64,000 nt of DNA from Lepagella muris. GTDB taxonomy: Bacteria; Bacteroidota; Bacteroidia; Bacteroidales; Muribaculaceae. Under the pieces are notes generated by a model that saw nothing but the letters and a program-made list of their open reading frames with translations, did no database searches and had not been told where the DNA came from. The number at the start of each line of letters is the position of its first letter. The stretch's first letter is position 1. Positions 7,815 through 15,823 of this stretch are shown here, piece by piece. The position numbers were made by a program, and so were the translations under genes. The DNA is taken from positions 1-64,000 of the forward strand of contig NZ_SRYB01000005.1 of assembly GCF_004793975.1 (NCBI RefSeq), written 5' to 3'.

Positions 7815-9149
7815 ATGAAGAAAACTCCTGTTTTTATTTTTTCAGCAATTCTCACAAGTGCTTCATTGTACGCTATAGGAGAAAACAGACCTATCATACA
7901 GACTAAGTACACTGCTGATCCAGCCCCGATAGTCATAAACGACACTATTTTTTTATACACATCTCATGACGAAGATGATGCACAAGCCTATGGTTTCAAA
8001 ATGAAAAATTGGCTTCTATTCACCTCCACTGATATGCTAAACTGGACAGATAATGGAGCCGTTGCATCTCTTGAAGACTTCAAATGGTATGATGGAGATA
8101 ATGGTGCGTGGGCAATACAAGTCGTAGAACGAAATGGCAAATATTATATGTATTGTCCAATACATGGTCATGGCATTGGAGTCTTAGTCTCAGACTCCCC
8201 CTATGGACCATTTAAAGATCCCATAGGGAAGCCTCTTGTTTGGCAAAGAGAACATTGGGATGATATTGATCCTACAGTATTTATTGATGATGATGGACAG
8301 GCATATATGTATTGGGGCAATCCCAACTTATATTGCATAAAATTAAATAATGACATGATTTCATATTCCGGAGAAATCATGAAGATGCCCCATATTGATG
8401 ATTATCAAGAAGGACCATGGTTCTACAAACGTAACGGTCACTATTATTTGGCATTTGCATCAACGTGTTGTCCGGAAGGAATCGGATATGCGATGAGCGA
8501 CTCCCCTACCGGACCTTGGACATATAAAGGCCATATCATGGATCATACTCCTCGCACACGTGGCAATCACCCGGGAATTATCGATTATAAAGGCAAAAGT
8601 TATGTTTTCGGACAAAGTTACGATATTCTCCGGATTGAGACTCAGGATCATCATGAACGACGGAATGTGGAAGCGGCAGAAATGCACTACAATTCCGATG
8701 GCACAATTCAGGAAGTCGTATATTGGCGAGACGCTCCTCTGAATCAGATACATTTCCACAATCCTTACCAAAAGACAGAAGCTGAGACAATGGCGTGGGG
8801 ATACGGATTAAAAGTAAAAAAGACAGATCTTAGAACTTCCGTTCTGACAAATATCAATAATGGGGAGACTTTAACTGTTGCAGGTGTTGATTTTGGGAAA
8901 GGTGCAAAAAAATTCTCTGCGGCAATTGCTTCTGAGAAAGAAGGGAATGCTATTGAGATTCATCTTGATAGTGAAAATGGACCTATTGTCGGCATCCTTG
9001 AAGTAAAACCCGGTAAAACTTCTGACAAATTTTCATTACAGTCTTGCAAAGTAAAAGGTGCCAAGGGTGTCCATGACCTTGTATTTAAATTCATAGGGAC
9101 GCAATCTGACTCTGACCTTATGGAAATAGATTATTGGCAATTCAAATAA
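7815..9149 (+). CDS. Secreted GH43 glycosidase with C-terminal CBM6-like domain
   Basis: The start is set at ATG 7815 because MKKTPVFIFSAILTSASLYA is a clean signal peptide; the frame stays open for 18 codons upstream. The GH43 five-bladed propeller shows the three acidic catalytic positions: Asp35 in YTADPAP, Asp152 in DDIDPTV and Glu199 in YQEGPW. Around residue 315 a CBM6-like domain begins (QKTEAETMAWGYG), running to the end. GH43 enzymes with this layout act mostly as beta-xylosidase or alpha-arabinofuranosidase on plant glycans; the substrate here is not fixed by sequence reading. The gene stands alone with its own terminator, with no SusC/SusD next to it. Confidence 0.87.
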   Translation: MKKTPVFIFSAILTSASLYAIGENRPIIQTKYTADPAPIVINDTIFLYTSHDEDDAQAYGFKMKNWLLFTSTDMLNWTDNGAVASLEDFKWYDGDNGAWAIQVVERNGKYYMYCPIHGHGIGVLVSDSPYGPFKDPIGKPLVWQREHWDDIDPTVFIDDDGQAYMYWGNPNLYCIKLNNDMISYSGEIMKMPHIDDYQEGPWFYKRNGHYYLAFASTCCPEGIGYAMSDSPTGPWTYKGHIMDHTPRTRGNHPGIIDYKGKSYVFGQSYDILRIETQDHHERRNVEAAEMHYNSDGTIQEVVYWRDAPLNQIHFHNPYQKTEAETMAWGYGLKVKKTDLRTSVLTNINNGETLTVAGVDFGKGAKKFSAAIASEKEGNAIEIHLDSENGPIVGILEVKPGKTSDKFSLQSCKVKGAKGVHDLVFKFIGTQSDSDLMEIDYWQFK

Positions 9150-9171
9150 CACTAATTGAACCCCTGAAAAC

Positions 9172-9213
9172 AATGATGTCGGATGGACTACATACTGTCC
9201 ATCCGACATCGTT
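9172..9213. terminator. Bidirectional terminator
   Basis: GATGTCGGATGGAC (9175-9188) pairs perfectly with GTCCATCCGACATC (9197-9210) around an 8-nt loop, flanked by A-rich and T-rich bases. It lies between the convergent GH43 and nitroreductase genes. Confidence 0.8.
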
Positions 9214-9216
9214 TCA

Positions 9217-9804
9217 TTAATCTATAACCAATTCTGATAATGGACGCTTCGGCACATGATGTACCCCATCAGGGGTGCGATAATACTTAATGTCATTATC
9301 AACAACAGACATATCTTCCAAAACAACCTTCTCTACAGGATATCCTAAAGCCAATATATATAGCGGCTTATAATAATCTTCCAAGCCAAGTCCTTTTTTA
9401 ATCCCAATCTCATTAAAGGATTTTATAATACATCCTCCAATCCCCAATGCTCTCGCACCTAAAGTAAGTGCCTGCAATTGCAATCCGTCATCACACATCT
9501 GATTTTCTGTCATTCGTGTATCAAGACACTGCACCAAATAAGCCGTCGGTCTTTCATCCTTTACCGGGCCATCCCAATCAGAAAGATATCCCGCCCATTT
9601 TAATAGAGGAAATACTTTTGCACATTCATCTGATTCACAGACTATCCTATATTTTAATGGTTGAAGATTTCTTCCCGATGCACAGAACCTGGTAAGATTG
9701 ATGAGACTCATGAGGGTATCTTTGCCAACTGTACGTGCATTGTCAAATCTTCTTATGGAGCGATCTACCATTATCAATCGCTTAAGCATTTCAAATTCGT
9801 TCAT
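9217..9804 (-). CDS. Nitroreductase family FMN-dependent oxidoreductase
   Basis: The 195-residue protein has the nitroreductase fold markers: RSIRRFDN near the N-terminus (FMN phosphate contact), CASGRNLQPLKYRIV around residues 42-56, a central LQLQALTLGARALGIGGCII helix and PLYILALGYP late in the chain. Such enzymes reduce quinones, nitro compounds or similar acceptors with NAD(P)H in the cytoplasm; the natural substrate is unknown. It is monocistronic, with a good promoter just upstream and a shared terminator downstream. The length is at the short end of the family but no segment is missing. Confidence 0.85.
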   Translation of the reverse strand: MNEFEMLKRLIMVDRSIRRFDNARTVGKDTLMSLINLTRFCASGRNLQPLKYRIVCESDECAKVFPLLKWAGYLSDWDGPVKDERPTAYLVQCLDTRMTENQMCDDGLQLQALTLGARALGIGGCIIKSFNEIGIKKGLGLEDYYKPLYILALGYPVEKVVLEDMSVVDNDIKYYRTPDGVHHVPKRPLSELVID

Positions 9805-9817
9805 ATAATATTTTTTT

Positions 9818-9848
9818 CAAAATTAAGAATTTTTCTGATTTTTATCAA
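9818..9848 (-). promoter_or_regulatory. Promoter of nitroreductase gene
   Basis: Minus strand TTTG (9849-9846), 20 bp, TAATTTTG (9825-9818); the ATG follows at 9804, so the leader is under 10 nt. Confidence 0.65.
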
Positions 9849-9997
9849 ATATCCAAATAAATATTGCCTAAAATAAAAAATAAAAACATATCTCTCCAAT
9901 TATTACAATCTTTGTTACGCTACATCCGTTTATTTCTAAAAAGAATCTGATTTATGAATTAAAAATATCTAAATCAAACGAATTAATTAAATAAAAA

Positions 9998-10915
9998 ATG
10001 ATTGATTATCAAGCAGTAATTAATAGAATTATATCCGAAGCCAATTCATTTTTAGGTAAGGGAAAGATAGCTGACTATATTCCTGCCCTTGCTGAAGTAT
10101 CTTCTGATAGACTTGGCATAGCTGTTAATCTCGTTGACGGTCGTACCTTCAAAACAGGTGATGCAGACATCCCTTTTTCAATACAAAGTATCTCAAAAGT
10201 TTTCACCCTTTCCATGGTTGTCGGTGCTATTGGAGAAGATTTATGGAATTCCGTAGGTAGAGAACCATCAGGAAATCCCTTCAACTCTCTTGTTCAACTT
10301 GAACATGAAAAAGGCATTCCCCGTAATCCGTTTATTAATGCCGGAGCTATTGTAGTGACCGATAGACTTATTAGTCTATATCCACGTCCGAAAGAAGCCA
10401 TACTTGACTTTGTAAGATCAATAGCAGGTAATGCTGATATTTATTATGATACGCGCGTTGCCATCAGCGAACGAGAAAATGCTGACCGGAATATGGCATT
10501 AGCATATTTTATGAAAAGTTTTGGCAATATACATAATGATGTGGAAATGCTTATCGATGTATATTGTCATCAATGCGCATTATCAATGTCTTGTTCCGAT
10601 CTATCACGTGCCTTTCTATTATATGCCAACCGAGGAGTTAATCCACAGAACGATGTCAGAATCCTCACGGAAAGCCAAACAAAACGACTTGGTGCCGTAA
10701 TGTCTACATGTGGGTTTTATGATGAAAGTGGTGATTTCGCATATCGCGTCGGATTACCTGGTAAAAGTGGAGTAGGTGGAGGTATTGCTGCATATATGCC
10801 GGGAAAACTTGCCATATCAGTATGGAGTCCTGAATTAAATAACTTCGGCAATTCTCTCGCAGGAATAGAAATCTTAGAGAGATTCACCACTGATATCCAA
10901 AGATCCATCTTCTAA
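9998..10915 (+). CDS. glsA: Glutaminase A
   Basis: This 305-residue protein hydrolyses L-glutamine to glutamate and ammonia. It has the serine-dependent glutaminase fold with the SxxK pair at Ser64-Lys67 (SISK), followed by NPFINAGAIVV, SERENADRNMALAYF and GLPGKSGVGGGI, all conserved in GlsA. The length matches the family. The start at ATG 9998 gives the usual N-terminus. The ABC ATPase gene follows by 65 bp on the same strand, so the two may share a transcript, but no functional link is evident. Confidence 0.95.
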   Translation: MIDYQAVINRIISEANSFLGKGKIADYIPALAEVSSDRLGIAVNLVDGRTFKTGDADIPFSIQSISKVFTLSMVVGAIGEDLWNSVGREPSGNPFNSLVQLEHEKGIPRNPFINAGAIVVTDRLISLYPRPKEAILDFVRSIAGNADIYYDTRVAISERENADRNMALAYFMKSFGNIHNDVEMLIDVYCHQCALSMSCSDLSRAFLLYANRGVNPQNDVRILTESQTKRLGAVMSTCGFYDESGDFAYRVGLPGKSGVGGGIAAYMPGKLAISVWSPELNNFGNSLAGIEILERFTTDIQRSIF

Positions 10916-10980
10916 TATTATGAAAAGAATATCACCATGTTATTTATTCCGAGAGAGCCTCAATAAATACAGATATCCTT

Positions 10981-12441
10981 ATGCCCAAAAGATTTTTTAA
11001 TTTTATTCTTTATGAAAAGATGAACAATTATATCATCCGTTTAGATAGCCAACGTCTTGGCTATGGCAAGGTCGTACTAAGCAATCCATCTAAAACCCAT
11101 ATTCCACAAGGGATCACTGTGGTTTTCGGAGAAAATGGATCCGGTAAAACCACTCTTGGAAATATCCTTGCGAAAGGGAAAAATGCCTACGGCAACCGGA
11201 TAACATTTAGAAATGACATCAATTCAATAAGGATATTGGCTTTCACCGATATTCATGCCCTTAGTGGTATGGAAGCTCAATATCAATCCCAGCGCATGGA
11301 AGCTACAATGAATGATATGGTACCAACCGTAAGAGAGATAATGGGAACGAAGATTCATGACCCTAAAATGATGGAACTCTCATATATTCTAAATATAAAT
11401 GATGTAATTGATAAGAAAATAAACTATCTTTCAAGCGGAGAACTACGCAAACTTTTAATTATAAATGCACTGCTTGATAATCCCGATGTATTGATCCTTG
11501 ATAATCCATATATTGGTCTTGATCCAGTTTCGCGTTGTGAGCTTAACAATATGATGGAAAAACTTAAGGAGGACGGATTGTCAATTATTTTGATCCTTTG
11601 TGATGCAGCAGATATCCCCATATTTACCGATGCAGTAATAACATTAGACAATCTAACTATCTCCCAGTCAATTCAAGACAAAAGACAGATCTCAGACATA
11701 CGGAACCATGATTTTGAGGAATCTTCTTTAGATATCAACATATTAAAGTCAAGATCCGGGAATCTGAAAACAGATCACAAGATCTCCTTCTCCATAATTG
11801 ACGGACATATAAGATATGGGGAACGACAAATCCTTAAAAACATAAATTGGGAGGTAAAGAAAGGTGAAAAATGGGTGCTCACAGGATCAAATGGTAGTGG
11901 TAAATCTTTACTATTGAGTTTAATTTGCGCGGATAATCCACAGGCATACGCAAATGACATAACTCTTTTCGACCGTAAACGCGGTTCAGGTGAGAGCATC
12001 TGGGAGATTAAGGATGCCATAGGCTACGTCTCACCCGAAATGCAGCTCTTTTTCAAATCCAACTCCTACATAAAAGAGATAATTGCACAGGGATTAAGAA
12101 ATTCGCTCAACAAGTATCTCCCTCTGACAGACGAAGAGATCACCGAAACTGAAATATGGATGCGTATTTTGGGAATATCTCATTTAGCAGATCGTAGGTT
12201 TACTGAACTTTCTACGGGGGAACAACGTCTTGTACTCGTCGCACGCGCAATGATTAAACAGCCCGCGTTGCTTGTTCTTGACGAACCTCTTCATGGTCTT
12301 GACGCCCGCAATAAAAAAAGAGTAATAAAGATCGTCAATGATCTCACTGAACGCAATGGATCATCATTAATATTTGTCACTCATTATGAAAATGAGATTC
12401 CTGATTGTGTTTCCAATACAATGGCTCTTACTAAACGCTAA
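10981..12441 (+). CDS. Tandem ABC ATPase (ModF-like, two nucleotide-binding domains)
   Basis: Two ABC modules lie in one chain of up to 486 residues. Module 1 has Walker A GENGSGKT (50-57), signature LSSGE and a Walker B ending LILDNP, where the catalytic Glu is replaced by Asn175. Module 2 has Walker A GSNGSGKS (302-309), signature LSTGE (410-414) and an intact LVLDEP with Glu435. This is the ModF/PhrA layout, whose role is poorly defined; there are no membrane segments. The B12-type permease operon that converges on this gene lacks its own ATPase, so this protein may energise it, though that is inference. An internal ATG at 11020 (MNNYIIRLDS) is an equally good start. Confidence 0.82.
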   Translation: MPKRFFNFILYEKMNNYIIRLDSQRLGYGKVVLSNPSKTHIPQGITVVFGENGSGKTTLGNILAKGKNAYGNRITFRNDINSIRILAFTDIHALSGMEAQYQSQRMEATMNDMVPTVREIMGTKIHDPKMMELSYILNINDVIDKKINYLSSGELRKLLIINALLDNPDVLILDNPYIGLDPVSRCELNNMMEKLKEDGLSIILILCDAADIPIFTDAVITLDNLTISQSIQDKRQISDIRNHDFEESSLDINILKSRSGNLKTDHKISFSIIDGHIRYGERQILKNINWEVKKGEKWVLTGSNGSGKSLLLSLICADNPQAYANDITLFDRKRGSGESIWEIKDAIGYVSPEMQLFFKSNSYIKEIIAQGLRNSLNKYLPLTDEEITETEIWMRILGISHLADRRFTELSTGEQRLVLVARAMIKQPALLVLDEPLHGLDARNKKRVIKIVNDLTERNGSSLIFVTHYENEIPDCVSNTMALTKR

Positions 12442-12465
12442 TAACTTAGCCTATATATCATAATA

Positions 12466-12521
12466 CCATGAGATTTTACAAATCAATTTCTATGTCGAAA
12501 TGAATTTGTAAAATCTCATGG
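12466..12521. terminator. Bidirectional terminator
   Basis: CCATGAGATTTTACAAAT (12466-12483) is the exact reverse complement of 12504-12521, an 18-bp stem extended inward by ATTTC/GAAAT. It sits between the convergent ABC ATPase and permease genes. Confidence 0.75.
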
Positions 12522-12555
12522 CATATAAGCATATCTAATTTAAGTGTGCTTTTCC

Positions 12556-13551
12556 TTAACGTTTCCTCCCTAATATCACATATAATATTACCGGAACCCC
12601 AACTACCGGCGTAAGCGCATTTATAGGAATTACTGTATTTTCAGGAATAGCACTCACGACATTACATCCCAAACACAACATTGAGCCACACAACATTGAT
12701 GCAGGTATGAGAATCCAATGATTATCTGTCTTGAATATCATACGTGCAATATGGGGGACTGCCATACCGATAAACGCCAACGGACCGCAATATGCAGTTA
12801 TAATTGCAGTCAATATGCCTGTGGCAAGAAGCAAGATATTACGTATTTTCCTCACATTAATTCCAAGATTGATTGCATAATTATCACCCAATAGAAGTAT
12901 ATTTAGGGGTTTTGCAAGAAAAAACGTACCAACCATACATAATAACACTAAAATAGAGAATATCGGAAGTTGTTTCATTGATACATCCCCGAATGACCCC
13001 ATTCCCCACATTACATATCCCTGCACTCCTTGTGCAGTAGAAATTGAAGATAGGAGGGTTACTATTGAACTCGTGAGATAACCAATCAGGATTCCTATTA
13101 TAAGCAACAGCAGATCACTCTTCACTATTGAAGAAAGCATTATCAAGATTCCCATAATAAGAAGACTCCCAATAAGAGCACCGACTACAGTGGCCGCATA
13201 CCCGCCCCACGACATATACCCTACCGACAACGTTCCTCCCATAAAAAGCATGACCACTGCCACGCCGAGACTTGCGCCTGAACTGATTCCAAGTATTGAT
13301 GGACCCGCAAGCGGATTGCGAAAGATGGTCTGCATCAAAAGTCCCGACACCGCAAGCCCTCCACCTGCAAACAATGCCGTGAAAGCCTGAGGAAGGCGGC
13401 TATCTACTATAATAAACCGAAGTGCATCATTCTGCATTCTACCGAATAATGCAGACATAACATCATTTGCCGAAATATGAACTGCTCCGAAAAAGAGATT
13501 AGAGACAAACAACAGTATTACCGATACTATGAGTATAATGAATCTTATCAC
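12556..13551 (-). CDS. btuC: FecCD/BtuC-type ABC permease, probable cobalamin importer subunit
   Basis: The 331-residue polytopic inner-membrane protein has about ten hydrophobic segments and hallmark FecCD motifs: DSRLPQAFTALFAGGGLAVSG (first 20 or so residues of the domain core), QTIFRNPLAGPSILGISSGA and GPLAFIGMAVPHIAR near the C-terminus. It is the last gene of the btuB-btuG-btuF operon. The start is GTG at 13551, one base after the btuF stop, giving tight translational coupling. No ATPase gene follows in the operon; the tandem ATPase on the opposite strand ends just beyond the terminator. FecCD permeases carry either B12, haem or siderophores; B12 is favoured by the riboswitch-like leader and the BtuG-like gene. 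Confidence 0.82.
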   Translation of the reverse strand: MIRFIILIVSVILLFVSNLFFGAVHISANDVMSALFGRMQNDALRFIIVDSRLPQAFTALFAGGGLAVSGLLMQTIFRNPLAGPSILGISSGASLGVAVVMLFMGGTLSVGYMSWGGYAATVVGALIGSLLIMGILIMLSSIVKSDLLLLIIGILIGYLTSSIVTLLSSISTAQGVQGYVMWGMGSFGDVSMKQLPIFSILVLLCMVGTFFLAKPLNILLLGDNYAINLGINVRKIRNILLLATGILTAIITAYCGPLAFIGMAVPHIARMIFKTDNHWILIPASMLCGSMLCLGCNVVSAIPENTVIPINALTPVVGVPVILYVILGRKR

Positions 13552-13552
13552 T

Positions 13553-14701
13553 TCAAAGTTTTATTTTTTCAAAATAAGATTTTGATTTAGTCGGGAGAGT
13601 AAGCTCAGGATGGAAAAGGGTTATTAAGTTTCCGAGCAACCATTGTGGATGAAAGGCCACATCCTCAAATATTCTTGTCTTTGAAGAATCGCTTCCATAG
13701 ACATTCCCATTTTTGAAAGCCTTAAATTTACCATACATCGCGCGATCTGACTGCAACGTGGCAAGAGTTAAAGGGGTGTATGCAAAACGGATTAACCAAT
13801 AATCGGCATCCATCGCTTCATATAATACTTTTTCAGGACTCAATTGAAGACTACCTGATGTCTTTGCATAATCAAATGGATTTTTCCCCCCAGCATCCTC
13901 TATCATTTGTCCCATCGTACTATTCCCGGCAGGTACATTCCAAGTTTGCCCATATATCCTATCCATCAATATCTTAGGTCTACCCATTGTCTTTGAAGCG
14001 ATTTCTTTAAGCGTGAGATACTGTCGCTCTGTCTCCTGAAATAATGAATCAGCAATCTCCTTTTTTCCATATAGTCGTCCATAAAATTTCATCCATTCAG
14101 CTCGTCCCAACGGTGAAGTTTCCATATAATCAGCACATTCCACTATCGGAATCCCTGCATGATCCAATTTTCCATGACTATGCATATTCTCAAACGGAGA
14201 AAGCAATATTGCTCCCGGACTTATCCTGATTATTTCTTCAACGTTTGGAGACATGCTGTCACCACAATCTTTAATGATGCCTTTCTCTATACGATTCCTC
14301 AATGTATCATCAAATATATACTCAGCATCACACACTCCGGATACCGCATCTGTCGCTCCCAGCTCATTTATCAAACCATTATGCACAGCCGAATATACCA
14401 CTGACTTTTCAAGGGGCACGCGTATGACATCTTGAGGATTAATACCTTGAGGAATATCTATTCCTTTATCAAGAAGTACATAAGTACGCAATAATTTTGT
14501 AGTATCCCACGGATTTCTGATTCTTGCAACCGCATATCCGTCATACTCTTCAACTGTTAAATTTTCAGCATACCTCATCGCCAATTTCTTCCCAGAAGAA
14601 GAACTATTGTTGTTGCTTCCACATGATTGTGGAAACAACAACAATAAAATTATGCACAATGAAATTAATATGCCACTATTATGATTATGCATACCTATCA
14701 T
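13553..14701 (-). CDS. btuF: Periplasmic substrate-binding lipoprotein (BtuF/FepB type)
   Basis: A signal peptide with lipobox FPQSC precedes a class III (cluster A) binding protein. Readable landmarks are the LNELGATDAVSGVCD segment that follows the first strand-helix unit, the VEEIIRISPGAILLS motif, and late DVAFHPQWLLGNL. The domain feeds ligand to the permease encoded one base downstream. Its ATG at 14701 overlaps the upstream stop (ATGA), the mark of translational coupling; a second Met three codons in is possible. Lipid anchoring of this subunit is common in Bacteroidota. Iron-siderophore or haem binding cannot be excluded from sequence alone. Confidence 0.82.
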   Translation of the reverse strand: MIGMHNHNSGILISLCIILLLLFPQSCGSNNNSSSSGKKLAMRYAENLTVEEYDGYAVARIRNPWDTTKLLRTYVLLDKGIDIPQGINPQDVIRVPLEKSVVYSAVHNGLINELGATDAVSGVCDAEYIFDDTLRNRIEKGIIKDCGDSMSPNVEEIIRISPGAILLSPFENMHSHGKLDHAGIPIVECADYMETSPLGRAEWMKFYGRLYGKKEIADSLFQETERQYLTLKEIASKTMGRPKILMDRIYGQTWNVPAGNSTMGQMIEDAGGKNPFDYAKTSGSLQLSPEKVLYEAMDADYWLIRFAYTPLTLATLQSDRAMYGKFKAFKNGNVYGSDSSKTRIFEDVAFHPQWLLGNLITLFHPELTLPTKSKSYFEKIKL

Positions 14702-15780
14702 TCTAAATCAAAGAAAATACAAGTGTCTCCTACCCCGGAATCATATTTATTCTTATAGACTCCGTTGGAATCATATTCGCAGACATAGCCTGGCAAACTA
14801 TAACTAATATCGCCATTATCAAGAGGATACGAGGAAATAAATATATTCCCCGTGATGGGATCAACGCCCAACCCAGAGGGTGCATCTATATTTTTAATAT
14901 CCAAATTCGTCAACTCCTCACTATTGATATCATAACGCGAATAGGCTACCTCTCCTCCCCATGGGGCATCTATGATATAGATGAAATTATCCTTTATTGC
15001 TGCTTTTGTCGCATTAGCAATAAACTTACATTTATAGTCACTATCAACTTTATAAAGAGCATTGGGAATATCGACGTAGTTCCCTAAAGCAAGAATAAAA
15101 AGAGATGACCCATTAGTAAGGAATTGCTTTGGATTTAGAGGGACTTCAAATGTCTCCGATGTTCCCTCCGTACCGAAGGTTGCCAGCGGAATGATTGACG
15201 CTGTTTTTCCGTAATTTGGATGATTCATCCCATCAGAATTGGGTACAAAGATTTTATCATCGTAAATTGCGATAATCTCAGGATTAGGACCTACTTTTAC
15301 CGTTTTGTCTATTGTTTGGGTCAACGTATCAAGACTGCATACATACCCATTATACATCGACACATACACCTTCCCATCCTTTGCCACCATAGAACGCGGA
15401 GACTGACCGACTTTATCAGAAAGGGAAATTTGAAGGAGTGATTTATAGGTCACTTTGTCTATGATTTCAATTGTATTTGACCCATATACGCCCAAATACA
15501 ACTTTGAGCCATAAGCAATACCACATTGAGGGGTGTCACCCAGGCTACGCTTATTGTAGGTACGGAATAAATCTCGTGAAATCTTTGATACAGAATAATT
15601 GATGAAGTTAAGGGAACCCTCTATTTTTGACCCGTAATTCCCTTGATTCAAGATGTAGGCTCCATTTGAGGTTGTCGGCAAATCCGGTATCGGATTTTTA
15701 TCATTCGGCTCATCGCTACATCCCGTCAACGATGCTGATATCATGGCAATCATGCCAAAATAAATAAAATTCTTTCTCAT
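14698..15780 (-). CDS. btuG: BtuG-like surface beta-propeller lipoprotein
   Basis: The start at 15780 gives MRKNFIYFGMIAMISASLTGC, a signal peptide with an excellent lipobox; the frame is open further upstream but that would spoil it. The mature ~340 residues form repeated YncE-like propeller blades (GAYILNQGNYG, KLYLGVYGSNTIEII, KVYVSMYNGYVCSLD, GNIFISSYP). In Bacteroides, BtuG is a seven-bladed surface lipoprotein next to BtuB that captures cobalamin with very high affinity and hands it to the channel. The position here, between the TonB receptor and the binding protein, is the same. Other DUF5074-type propellers accompany other TonB receptors, so the B12 assignment relies on context. Confidence 0.75.
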   Translation of the reverse strand: MRKNFIYFGMIAMISASLTGCSDEPNDKNPIPDLPTTSNGAYILNQGNYGSKIEGSLNFINYSVSKISRDLFRTYNKRSLGDTPQCGIAYGSKLYLGVYGSNTIEIIDKVTYKSLLQISLSDKVGQSPRSMVAKDGKVYVSMYNGYVCSLDTLTQTIDKTVKVGPNPEIIAIYDDKIFVPNSDGMNHPNYGKTASIIPLATFGTEGTSETFEVPLNPKQFLTNGSSLFILALGNYVDIPNALYKVDSDYKCKFIANATKAAIKDNFIYIIDAPWGGEVAYSRYDINSEELTNLDIKNIDAPSGLGVDPITGNIFISSYPLDNGDISYSLPGYVCEYDSNGVYKNKYDSGVGDTCIFFDLE

Positions 15781-15823
15781 CTCTAAAATAACTTTTGTTA
15801 ATATGAAATTAGATTGTAATGCA